Shown here: one piece after another, positions 6,903 through 17,255 of the stretch | Layout of the letters: each line of letters begins with the position of its first letter | Position numbering within the stretch: position 1 is the stretch's first letter | From: Prasinococcaceae sp. CCMP 1430 | Taxonomy: Eukaryota; Prasinodermophyta; Palmophyllophyceae; Prasinococcales; Prasinococcaceae | Reading direction: 5' to 3' | Length of the DNA: 17,255 nt | Assembly: GCA_013416795.1 (NCBI GenBank) | Contig: RQSC01000025.1 | Span: 136,529 to 153,783 of the forward strand | Program-made: the position numbers and the translations under genes | The notes under the pieces: generated by a model | Told to the model about the DNA's origin: nothing | What the model saw: the letters and a program-made list of their open reading frames with translations, nothing else | Database searches by the model: none

Positions 6903-9900
6903 CTACCGCCACTTGGGGGTGCTCCTCGTTTTGGCGGCTTTCTCCTTTCGCTTGACGAGCCATGCGGTCGTGTCGAAGGCAGACGACCTGTGCTTGCGCT
7001 GTGCGGCATCGGTGCCGAACGTGCGTGGCACCGGCTCCGGCCTTCGCTGGGGACGGCCGTGCGCGCCCGACGCCCGCGAAGGCGACCCCGCGCGCCGTCC
7101 GCCGCGCCCCCTCGTCGCAGGCGTCTCCGCGCTTAGCGTCGCCGCTGTGTTCGCGTCGAGCGCGACCAGAGCGCCGTCTCCGACATCTCGCACCAGCTGC
7201 GCGCGCCGCGGCTCGGCCTCGTTGCGTTCGAGCTCAGCAAGCTCACGCTCGCAGTTCTCAGTAGCCATGCGCGCGAGCTCGGCGCGCGCGGCCGCATCAC
7301 TCGCAGCCACCTGATGTGCGGCCGCCACCTCGGCCGAGGCCTGAGCGAACAGATGCACAGAGCAGCGCGTTCAGCGGAGTCAGACTGGCAGAAGAAAGGC
7401 AGGCTTTTGCGGGACTGCGCGCGCACCGCGCGCGCGCGCTCGCTGGTACGCACGAGCTCGGCCGCATCTCAGCACTCACCTCGAGCTTTGCCCGAGCCAG
7501 CGTCGAAGCCACGCGCGTCATCTGACGCTTAGCAGCAACCTCCGCCACCATTTCCGCCGACCGCTCGGCGGCCTTGACCATCTCCGCCGCGAGCTCCTCC
7601 CAGGCGGCAGCCACGCCCGCCTCGGCATCGGCCCGCGAAGCCTCGGCACTTTCGCGCGCCTCTGCAAGGTTTCGGCGCGCATCGCTGGCCGCCTGCGCGT
7701 CGGCACTCGCCGCCGCGCGCGCCTGGGCGAGCGCATCGCCCAGCGTGCGTTCCTCCGCCTCGACCGCCTGGACCTCTTCCGCGATGTTGCCTGCTTCGCG
7801 CTCGGCCTCGCGCGCGGCATCACGCGCTGCGTCGGCCGCCGCGTCCGCGGCCGTGGCCATGGCTGACGCGACGGCACTCCGCGCGGCCGCAGGTGCCCCT
7901 CCCGCGCTCACGTGCGCATCCGCCGCCGCTCGCCCGGCCTTGAGCATTGCGCGCAAGCCCTCGTGCTCCGAAGCGCGCAGAGAGGCCCGAATCTCGTGGC
8001 TCTGGGCCAGCATGCAGAACGAGTGTACGCGCACGAGGACCCGCTCCGCCTCGTCTCGCCTGAAGCCGGCGACGTGCACCTCGACGCTCTCGGCGATCAT
8101 TCCGTCGGCCCCGTTGGTGTCTGGCTGTGCCTCCCCGTCGTCCGCCACTTCTGTGGGCGCCGCACTGGGCACGGCTGCGGCGGCGTGCAGCAGCCCCGCG
8201 GCCGTGGCTGCCGCTGCCCTGGCCTCGGCCTCGGCGTGAGCGAGCGCAAGCTCCGCTGTCTGGGCAGCCGCGCCGGCGCCGGCCAGCGCAGCGCGCGCCA
8301 GTGTGCACGACGCCCCGAGCGCGTCCTCCGCGCCCGGCCCACTTGGGTCGCCTCCTTCGTCCAGGGCGGCCTCGCCCTCGCGCTCGAACGAGCGCGCGCA
8401 GCCTTCGGCCGCAGCCTCGATTGCGAGGGACGAGGAGTGCGCCGCTTGCGCACGAGCGCTGGCGAGCTGCGCCGCACGCAGTGCAGAGGCGCACTCCCGT
8501 GCCCGTTTCTGAGCGCTCTCGGCCGCGACATTGGCTGCGAGCACGGACGCGGCACCCTCTGGGAGCTCCGCCTCGGCCCTCTTGACAGCGAGCTCCATTG
8601 CTGAGGCACGCGCGTCCAGCTCCGCACAACGCTCCCTAGAGGCTTTCTCGGGCGCAGTATAGATGACGCGCGCGCGCTCGCGCGCCTGCGCAAGCTTTGC
8701 CTCCGCGGCGTGCATGGCCTCGAGCCGCTCGTCGGCCCGTATCCTCGCAGCGCAGAGGTCCTCGCTCGCGCGCTTTGCGCGGTCCGCGAGAGCGCGGTGA
8801 ACGCCGCGGCACTCTTCAAGCTTCCCTGCGGCGGTATCGAAGATCGCCTGCGCATTGGCCAGGGCGCGTGCGGCTGCCAGAGCCTCCCCGTCGGGCCCGT
8901 CGTCGCCGGCGCCCTCGCTCCGGGTACGCCCTCTGCTCGCCGCGGACGCCTCCTCAATTGCTTCCAGCGCGCGCGCGTTGGCCCGCGCCATCGCCACGGC
9001 CGCAGAGCTCGCCGCCTCGCGTGCGGCGCGCGCCCGTTCGTGCGCCTGGTTGGAAGCGGTGAAGGCGGTCTGCGCGCGCGCGATGGCACCCTGGTGTTCG
9101 TCGTCGGCCAGGCGCAGGGCCGCGCGCAGGCCGGTGACAGTGCGCCACGCGGACGCGGACTGCGCGACCTTCTCCGATGCGAGCCTGAGTTCATCCTCGC
9201 CCAGCGCGGCCGTCTCAGCTGCGGCGTCGCGCTCGGCCCTGCGCGCCATGGCCTTGTCAAAGTTGTGCCTCGCCTCGGCGCGGTCGCGGCACGCGCACGC
9301 TCTGTCGAGCTCCTCGCAGGCAGCCTGCCACACCCTGTGCGCTCGCTCCCTCCTTGCGCGCGCGCTCGTGACGCCCTCCGTGGCTGCGTTTACCGACCCT
9401 TGCGCCTCGTTGCGCGCGCGCAGTGCGCTCGCCGCCGCCGCCAGCGGCGACCCGTCAGCCGCGAGCTTGTCTGTGTCGGCCTGGTACAGCGACCTCGCCT
9501 CGTCCAGCTCTGCCGCCTTGGCCTTGAGGTCGTCCTTCGCCATGCGCAGAGCAGTCTCGACGACCTCGACATTGGCGCGGGCCGCGCGCACGGCCTCATC
9601 GTGCGCGCGACACTTCTTCGCCGCATCGGCGGCGTCCTCGGTCGCCCGGCGTAGCAGGCGGTCGCTCTCAAGGCTTGCCATGACGATGGCCGCAGCGGGC
9701 GCCCAGGATGCCCCGGCGACGCGCGCGTGCTCCGTCTTCATCTCGTCGGCGAGTATCTGGGCGCGCCCCTGGGCGTCCCGGAGCGCGTTCTCCGCGAGGG
9801 TCGCAGCGCGGCGAGCATCTGCCTCGCGAACGTCAGCCTCGCCCGCGGCGACCGCCGCGTGCTCTGCGGCCAATCCTGCCGCCTCCTCGGCTTTGGTGGC

Positions 9901-12900
9901 AGCGGCCAGCGCGCGCTCCGTCTCCTCTCTGGCAGCGAGGGCCGCTCCGGCGATGCCAACCTCGGTGCGAGTGTCTGTGAGCTGGGCGAGCGATGCGGCG
10001 GCAGCCTCCTCCATCTCTTTGACCTTCTGACGCTGCTCGTCCACGCGTCGCCTCGCCTCATCCGACCTTTCGGAGGCGGCCGCGAGAGCTACAGCGAGAC
10101 CGTCGGCGCGCTCCTCGACCAAGCGCAGCTCCTCGACAGCGAGCGCGTGCCGCTCCGAGGCGGTCTCCAGAGTCGCGTGCGCCCTTCTCGTTGCATCTTC
10201 GGCGTCGTATATCGCGGCCAGCTTCGAAGAGCGCACGGCGTCGACTTCGGCCTTGTGAGTCTCCTCGACGATCATGAGCCGCTTAATGATCGCGGCCGAG
10301 CGCCTGGTCCTGTCGTCCCGGGCTCCGCTCGCCGCGTCGGCGGCAGCGCGGCAGCGCCGCGCGGCATCCATGCACTTCCTCAGGTCTGGCGGCAGGGGCA
10401 CCCTGGCGCTGCCGCCGGCACGTTTCGCCCCCCGAGCCGCCCCTGCTCTGCCGGTGGGATGCCCGCCTCCGGAGCGCTTGTCGGCCTTCTTGAGCTGCTC
10501 GAACCTCCCGCGCGCCTCGCTCACGCGCGCCTCCGCCTGGGTGGCCGTGGCATCGAGCTCGACCAATTTGGCTCCGAGCTTTTCAGCCTCCGCGCTGAGC
10601 GTCCCAACCTTCGCGCGCAACTCGGCGGCCTCCTCCTCCGCCTCCTCGCGCCGTTCGAAGATGTGGGCGATCTTTTCAACGTCACTCGTCTGCTCGGCGC
10701 CCATCTCGGCCATGAGCGCGTCGCAGTTGGCCTCGGCGAGCGTCACCGTCTTGGACGCAGCCTCAACGGACTCCTCACGCTCCGTGACACTTGCCTTGGC
10801 GACGCGCGCGGCCTCGACGCCCTCCGCATGCGCCACGCGCGCGGCCGCCTCCAACTCGCGCTTGGACGCGTGCGAGGCCGCCAGGGCCTGCAATGTATCG
10901 CGCTCTATGGCCGCCCGAGCGCCCATCGACTCGATCCTACCACGCAGGCGGGACACCCGCTTCATGGTGGTGCTGTTGACTTTGGGGCGCCCGACCGCCT
11001 CGGACGCGTGCTCGGCTGCTGAGCGCGCCAGCTGTAGGTCAGCCTTCGCACGCTCCCACTCTCCCTGCATTTTCTCACGCTCGACGCGCGCGCGCTCCAG
11101 CTCCTGCGCGGCGCGTGTGGCATCCTCCGCCGTGCGGTCCCTCTCGCTTTGGGCGGATGCCAGTCCTTTGACGTGGTTGGCCTCCTCGACGCGCCTCTGC
11201 TCGATCTCGAGCACGCGTTGCACGACGAGATCGACGTCGGCGTACAGCAGCGCCTCGCGGCATCGCTCCACGCGCGCCTTCGCCTGCCCCAGCTGTTGTG
11301 CGGTGCACACGTCGTTCTCGGTAGCGCGCTGCATTGCGCGGGTCGCCCCCCTCAGCGTCGCATTTGCGCGGCGCTTGTCGGCGGCCGCGCGGTCACGGAG
11401 CGCATCGACCGCCGCATGGGCATTCGAGGCGGTCTTCCTGGCTGTATCGCGCGCGTCCTCGGCAGCTGCACGCGCCCGCTCCAACGCAGCGCCGCGCTGC
11501 ACCTCTGCATCACATGCCAGCCTGGCAGCGTCGAACTGGCGCTGCGCGTCGTCGGCGAGACGTAGCGCGCCCTCGTGCGCAGCTTGAGCAGCTCGCAGCA
11601 CCTCGTGGCGCGATTCCTGGCGCCTGACGGTTTCGACGGCGTCCGACATGGCCGCCGCGCCAAATCCTGTCTGCATGCGATCCGTGGCATCCTTGAGCGC
11701 GTCGCGCGCAGCGCGCACGGCCGACACGTCGGCTTGCTCGCGATTGCGGGCCGCGTCGGCTTCGCCCTCGGCGTCGCGCGCTCGGAAGACCAGGGCGTTG
11801 CAGCCAACCAGCTCGACCCACACGAGCCAAAGCGGCCCGCCGGTAGCCCCCGTCGGGCCCGAAGGGAGGCCACGCTCGCGGGCCGCGGCAGCACCGCCGA
11901 ACCCACCGTAAGCCTCCCACTCCATCGAGCTGCCATCGTCGCCACCGGCCTCCAATGCGTCGCTCGTCGCAACAGCGAGCGTGTTCGAGACGGCCGCGCG
12001 CTCCTCGGCGCTGGCGAGCTCGCATCGCGCACTCTCGAGCTCGGCGGTCGCGTGCGTGCGCTCCCGAACGAGTTCTTCGAGCGTCGATTCGGCGGTGGCC
12101 ATGTCGCCATGAAGGGCGTCCAGCCGCGATGTCAATTCCCGGAGGCTGATCAGAACGCTCTCTGGTGACTCGGGCGTGAGTGCCGCAGTATCTGCTGCGG
12201 CCGCCCGCGCGCTCGCGAGCGCGGCCTCGGCGATGCCCTTCGCAGCGTGTGCAGCAGCGAAGTCGCGCCGGTGGTCCGCCTGATTGGGGCGGGCCTCGGC
12301 CTCGCCGTGGGCTCCCGCGACTGCGCTCGAATCAACCTCGACCTCCGGCGCGGTCGCCGTCTCGATCAAGTCGGACGCGACGCCCGTGATCCAGCCGAGG
12401 GCCAGCTCGGCTTCTCGGAGGGCGCGCGTGCGCTCGGCGCGCTGCGCTATCGCGCGCTCTGCGTCCTGCAGCAATCCCGCCGAGTCGAGGGCGCGCGCCT
12501 CGTGTAGGCACTCGCTCAGAGCGGCGCTCATCTCGGCGTCGTGCGTCTCGGCGCGCAGCGCATGCAGCGCGCTCTGTTGCGCGCGAATGCTGGCATCAAG
12601 CGATGCGACTCTGTCCGCCGCCGCGACCGCTGCACTGCGCTTTGCGTCGGCAACGGAGCGGTCGGCAGCTGCGACCTCCAGAGCGCTCTTGGCGACGCCC
12701 CTCTCCGCAAATACCTTCGCCGCGACCTGCTTGCGCAGGCACGCATACGTTATGTCCTCGTGTGTGCCGCTCATGAGCCCAGACACGGCGTCCGCCTGCT
12801 GGGCCGCATCCGCCGCGACGTGCGACGCGTGCTCCGTGCGCCCTCGCAGAAGGGCGACGTCGAGGGTCGCGTCGGCGGCGAGCTCCTGCAGCGCGTCTGC

Positions 12901-15900
12901 TCGGCCGTTGGCCTCCCTGAGCGCCTCTCGCGCTCGCCCCACCTCACGGGACGCCTCGCTCGCGCGCCGCGACATCTCACAGAGGGGCCAGAGCGCGGCC
13001 ACGCCCGCCCGCATCACGTGCTGACCGAGCCTTTCGGCCAGCGCGATCGCCGCGACCTCCGACGGCGTGGGGGACTCCGACGCGAGTGCGGCCTCGAGGG
13101 CAGCCGCGTGCACCCCGCTGGCCTCGTCAAGGCGCGCTGCGGGGTCGTCTGAAGGCCCGAACGCATCGCTGCCCTCGCCCGTGGCCTCGCAGGCGATGTG
13201 CTCGACCTCTGCGTCGTGCATGGCACGCGCGGCGCGCAGAACGACCGCGTCGGCGTCGAGCCTCCGCGATAGCTGAAGCGCCCGGCACGCGCTCGCGATC
13301 TTGCCGCCCCGCAGAGTGGCCTCTAGCCTGTCCGCGAGGGCGGCCTGTCCGCGCGCGAGCGATTCGGCCACCTCCGCTTGCTCGGCCAGCGCGTCTGCGA
13401 GGGCCACCGAGCGGCGGCTCGCCTCGGAACCGACCTCCTCGTCGCTTGCCGTCGTCGCGGCGGCATCCGCCTCGGTCTTGGCACGGGCCGCCTCATCAGC
13501 GCGGACGGCGCACACGGCGCGCAGGCCCAACGCCGCCGTGACGAGATCCTCAATGGCCCTGCATCCGAGCGCGCGCGGCGCCTCGGCCTCGTCCCGCGAG
13601 GCCCTCAGCGCCACCTCCGTCGACGCCTGGTCCGTGAGCGCCGAGGCAAGCGCCTCGCCGCAGCGATTCGCCTCGCGCCTCGCCTGATCAGCGGCCTCGG
13701 CCCGCTCGCGGCGCGTCTCGTCCGCCGCCGCCAGCCGCGTCCTCCACACCCCCGCCTCCGCGGTCGCGCGCTTGTTGCGCTCGGACTGCGCCGAGCGTAC
13801 TACTTTGGCCACCGCGCACGTCGTGGCCAGCAAGTCGCCCTCGAGCTGCGCCTTCAAAACGGACGAGACGCGCTCGCCGAGCGTCGGATCGGGGGAGGAG
13901 CGGTCGAGCCACGCGCGCACGGAGGCCGCAGCCGCGCACGCGGAGCAGAAGTCCCCGAGGCTGAGCAACTGGGCCATGCGAGCCGCGTGGCCCGCCGCGC
14001 GTTCGGCTCCCGTGCGGCGCTCGTCGCCGCCGCGCGCCCACGCGGCCTTCCTCTCGGTCTCGTTTGAGCTGCGCCGCGCGCCTGCCGCACGGACCTCGGC
14101 ATTGACCTCTCGCACCCGCGCGAGCGCCGCCTCGCGGTTGGCGGTGGCGGCGCTGAGCGCGTGCCTCGCGTCGCGCGCTTCCGCGAGGGCGGCCAACAGC
14201 CGCTGCTCGTTGGGCGCCTGCACCTGCGCCCTGGCCGACCTGGCGGCGGCCACGGCCGCATCCAGCGCGCTCTGCCGCGACGCGAGCCGCGCCTCCGCGA
14301 CGTCCAGTGCCGCGCCCGCTTGGCCGTCGCGCCCAAGACGCTCCGCCGACCGCTGGATGTGGAGGCGCCGCCGCGAAGCCTGCGCGAGCGCCTCGAGCGC
14401 CGCTTGGTGCCTGGCCCCGGCCTCTTTCAGCGCCGCGAAGGCGACGGCCTTCGCGTCCTGCGCAGCGGCGCATGCCTCCTGGGCCAGCGAGACCCGGCGG
14501 CGGGCGTCCAGGGGCTTTCTAAGCTGAGATGAGCTCTGCACGGCGGCCTCGTGCGCGGACAGCCGCTGCCTGAGGGATCGCACGCGCGCCCTCTGCACCT
14601 CGAGCGATTCCTTGGCCTTCTGTAGGAGGTCGGCGCAAGCGTTGGCCTCCACGGTGAGCGGCCACGCCGAGGCAGGATCGGAGGCGCGCGCGAGTGAGAG
14701 CTCCCTCGCTGCGTGCGAGGCCTCCTGGGCGCGCTTGGCGAGCTGTGCGACGCGCTTCGCCTCGATCCGCTCGCCGTCGGCGATGGCCTGCACGCGGCGG
14801 AGAGGTCCCGGAGAGAGGCGCGCGCGCGACGGCCGGTCAGCCGCGCGCGCAGCCGCTGGGGCGCACGCGCGCATTCGACGTCGACGCAGTCGTGGCGCGC
14901 GCAGGGGCGAGCGCCAGCGTACCTCGCGAGCCTGTGATGCTTCCAGCTCGGCCTGCTCGAGCGGCGCGAGGTCGGTCTTCGCGAGCGCTTCCTGCGCGCG
15001 TCCGAGCTCCTCCGAGGCGAGGCTGACGCTCGCGGCCGTCGCCTTCGCCTCGGCGTCCGCGGCCTCGAGCGCCAGCGCTGCGGCCGATGCGTCATCACGG
15101 CGCCTGTCTTCCTCCGCCTGCCGGTCGGAGAGCCCTTCGACGAGGGCGCGCGCGACGAGCGCCTCCCTCGCATCGAGCGCCCTGGTCCGCCGCGCCTCGT
15201 CCAGCGCCTCGCGCGCGCGCGCCTCCTCCGCCTCGGCCGCGTCGATCCTCTCTGCGAGCGCCCGCACGCGCGCGGCGAGGGCGGTCTCGCGCCCCGATCC
15301 CGCGCCGCCGCCGCCATCGAGGGCCGCCACCACCGCACGCGTGCGCGCGACGGCGGCGCGCGCGAGTCTCTCCTCCTCGACCAGCCGCATCATCGCAAAG
15401 CCGTCGAGGCTGAGCTCGTTGTTGACCCCTCTCTGGAGCGCGTCGGCTTGCGCGGCTGCCTCGTCGTCGCGCTCGGCGCGTCCCTGCTCGTCCGCGGCCG
15501 CGCGGATGGCGGCGAGCGCGCTCTCCTCCAACCGCGTGCGCTCGGTGCGCTCGAGCGCTGGGGTGGCGCACGCCACGGCCATCGCCTCGACGAGCAGGAC
15601 GGCCTCCCGCGACTCCGCGTCTGCGCGCAGGCTCGCCTCGCGCGCGGCGTGCGCGTCGACCTCGCGCTGGCGCTGCTCGATCGCACGCAGCGTCGCCGCC
15701 GCGGCGCGGACGGGGGCGCCACCATCCGCGCCGGCCGCCACCGAGCGCGAGGACAAGGCCCGGGCCAAGGGCAGGGCCGCGGCGAGCGCCGACCGCGACG
15801 CGACGCAGGCGTCGGCGGCTCCAGCGAGCTCATCGACGGCGGCGCGCGTGGCGCAGTGCCGCACGTGATCCGACAGCGCGGCGGGGAGCGGCCCCCTGGA

Positions 15901-17255
15901 CATGGCCCTTCTCCAGGAGGGCATGGCCCGCGCGGCCGCCGCGGCGAGCGCCGCCAGCGTCTCGAATCCGCCAGCGCCCCTGATGGCTCGCTCGTGTGAC
16001 CCCTCGATGTCCGCCTGGAGCGCCAGCGCGTCGTCGCACGCCTCCGACCACAGCGCGCGCTGCTCACGCAGCGTGTCGACCAGCGACAGCACCGCGTGAC
16101 CGCCAGCGCCCTCGGCGTCCTCGCCGACGCCGCGCCGCTCGCGGCCGTTTCCCCCCGCCGCCATCGCGAGGAGGGCCTCCTCCGACTCGCGCATGCGGCG
16201 CGCCCACTCGAGCAGCCACGCCACCTTGGCCGCGAGGGCGTCGTGGGCGCCGAGCAGGCCCACCACCTCCTGCGCCGCTGCGAGGTCGGCGGCGTCCGCA
16301 GCGGCGTCGAAGCCGCCGCTCGGCTCGGGACTCGCCTCGATGGCGTCGCAGATGTCGCCCTCCACGCCGACGCAGGCCTGGGCGAAGCCCTTCAAGTCCT
16401 CGAGCGCCGGGGCGTGCGCGTCCCAATGGGCGGCCGCCTGGCGCACGAGGGCCTGGAGGAGCTGCGCCTTGGCCTCGGCGGCGCTCGAGCCGTCGCCCTC
16501 GCCCGCCGCGCGCCTGACCTCCTCAGCCAGCGCGCGCTCGCACAGCGCGAGCTCGTCGAGCGCGTCGCCCTCCGCGCGCACCAGCTCGGGCAAGCGCGCC
16601 GCGTCCTCCTGAAGGGCGGCGAAGGCCTCCTCCTCCGCGCCGTCCGCGCCCTCGCGCGACGCCTCGGCGCTCTCCGCGCGGCTGGCGAGCTCCGCGTAGG
16701 CGCAGCACGCCTCCCGCCAGCGCGTGCGCGCCGCCTGCGTCGCCGCCGCGCTCTCCGCCACGCGCGCGCGCTGCGCTGCGCACGCGCCCTCGAGCGACGC
16801 GAGGCGCTCCAGCAGCGCGTCCGGCGCCTCCGCGCGGGTGATGCGCTCCTCGAGCTCCGCGCGCCAGTCGCCAACCATCTCGTGCAGCGAGACGGCGCGC
16901 ATGGCCACATCGAGCGCGCCGTGGGCGAAGAAGGACAGCGAGTGCGCCTCGCGGTCGCGCCGCAGCACGAGCCCCTCGGCGCACGAGCACTCGGCCGCGA
17001 ACAGCACGCGGTGCGCGAGCTCGCCGTCGGCCGAGCCGAACGCGTGCGCCCCCGCCCTGGCGGTCGTGCCCAGCTCGAGCCCCGCCTCCGCCGGCGCGTC
17101 GGCGTCGCTCGTCTGGACGATGAAGCCCACCGCGGGGCGGCGGGGCGCCGAGCGGGTCTGCAGGGAGCGCGCGAAGGCCTCGTGCGCGCTGCGAAGGCTC
17201 GCGCGCTGCGCCAGCGCCGACGCGCGCGCGATGGCGGCCTCGGCGCGCGCGTCGG
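6903..17255 (-). CDS. Giant Ala/Glu/Arg-rich coiled-coil protein, N-terminus beyond the window
   Basis: The frame enters from the right edge; GTG at 17128-17130 is an internal Val, so the start lies outside. Exons in transcript order are 17255-14923, 14787-7480 and 7340-6903, joined in phase 0, giving 3,358 complete residues and a TAG at 6903-6905. The middle exon alone is 7,308 nt. An open frame of this length is far beyond chance even at 70% GC. Residues 1-41 are helical. Residues 42-125 look globular (VGFIVQTSDADAP, then a Cys-containing stretch and HSLSFFAHGALDVAM). From about 126 to 3285 the chain is almost continuous coiled coil. Breaks occur near 1723-1780 (Gly-rich, then a hydrophobic run with LWLVWVELVGCNALVF), 2209-2246 (basic, Gly/Pro-rich), 2728-2744, 2914-2931 and 2979-3035 (acidic, Gly/Pro-rich). 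The C-terminal tail (about 3288-3358) is basic and disordered and ends with a nuclear-signal-like KRKEKAAKTRSTPKWR. No Walker motifs, kinase, motor or calponin-homology domain are seen, which argues against SMC, myosin or kinesin. A structural role (cytoskeletal, basal body, Golgi tether or nuclear scaffold) is inference; the family is unknown. Confidence 0.88.
7341..7479 (-). other. Last intron of the giant coiled-coil gene
   Basis: On the minus strand it starts GTGAGTGCTGAG after GCTCGAG and ends GTTCGCTCAG before GCCTCGGCC. It is 139 nt. Splicing joins ARAKLE to ASAEVAAAHQ and keeps the coiled coil going. Reading through instead leaves the heptads and stops at 7297. Confidence 0.85.
14788..14922 (-). 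other. In-frame (3n) intron of the giant coiled-coil gene
   Basis: On the minus strand it starts GTACGCTGG after CTCGCGAG and ends CGCGTGCAG before GCCATCGCC. It is 135 nt, a multiple of three, with no in-frame stop. The read-through (45 residues) is almost all Arg, Pro and Ala. Splicing joins EASQARE to AIADGERIEAK, a continuous coiled coil. Confidence 0.78.

Noticed and set aside
8855-11587. Long Ser/Ala/Arg-rich plus-strand frames (391 to 437 codons) opposite the giant gene
   Set aside because: Their Ser/Ala/Arg composition is what antisense reading of Ala/Glu/Arg coiled-coil codons gives at this GC; no start context or domain is seen.
6903-17255. SMC, myosin, kinesin or kinetochore identity for the giant protein
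   Set aside because: No Walker A/B, motor or other catalytic motif is seen in the 3,358 residues; long coiled coils match such families by composition alone.

Overview
The window looks like nuclear DNA from a very GC-rich eukaryote (GC around 70% by eye). Seven canonical GT-AG introns of about 76 to 210 nt can be placed by reading frame. Four of the seven donors read GTGCG, and most acceptors read GCAG. Short introns, very high GC, an organelle-type CRM protein and a STIMATE-family membrane protein suit a unicellular alga such as a haptophyte or pelagophyte. The taxon is inference; no rRNA or marker gene is present. There is no operon logic: these are independent eukaryotic genes.

Layout, left to right: (1) a small + strand gene ending at 829, unknown family, probably three exons. 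(2) A - strand coiled-coil gene, 897-3444, one intron, 5' end cut at a single N at 3445. (3) Directly after that N, on the + strand, the C-terminal part of a PLP-dependent cystathionine beta-synthase (3446-~3904), 5' end missing. (4) A 42-G homopolymer. (5) A complete + strand STIMATE/TMEM110-family multi-pass membrane protein (4075-5028). (6) A + strand three-exon gene for a CRM-domain (CRS1/YhbY) RNA-binding protein (5471-6662), whose first intron carries a 41-C homopolymer. (7) A convergent - strand gene from 6903 to beyond the right edge, encoding at least 3,358 residues of almost uninterrupted Ala/Glu/Arg-rich coiled coil, including one 7.3-kb exon.

Points that deserve a second look: the two genes on opposite strands that are both cut at the N at 3445, probably a collapsed scaffold gap or misjoin; the poly-G and poly-C tracts, which share flanking bases on both sides and form an inverted pair, with a short third relative nearby; the giant coiled-coil protein with its hydrophobic and basic hinges; two coiled-coil introns whose lengths are multiples of three and contain no stop, so gene callers will read through them; and a STIMATE homologue with an acidic dileucine signal in a tail that follows a consensus splice donor.

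I found no rRNA, tRNA, CRISPR array, insertion sequence or viral gene. Most other open frames in this window are by-products of the high GC.
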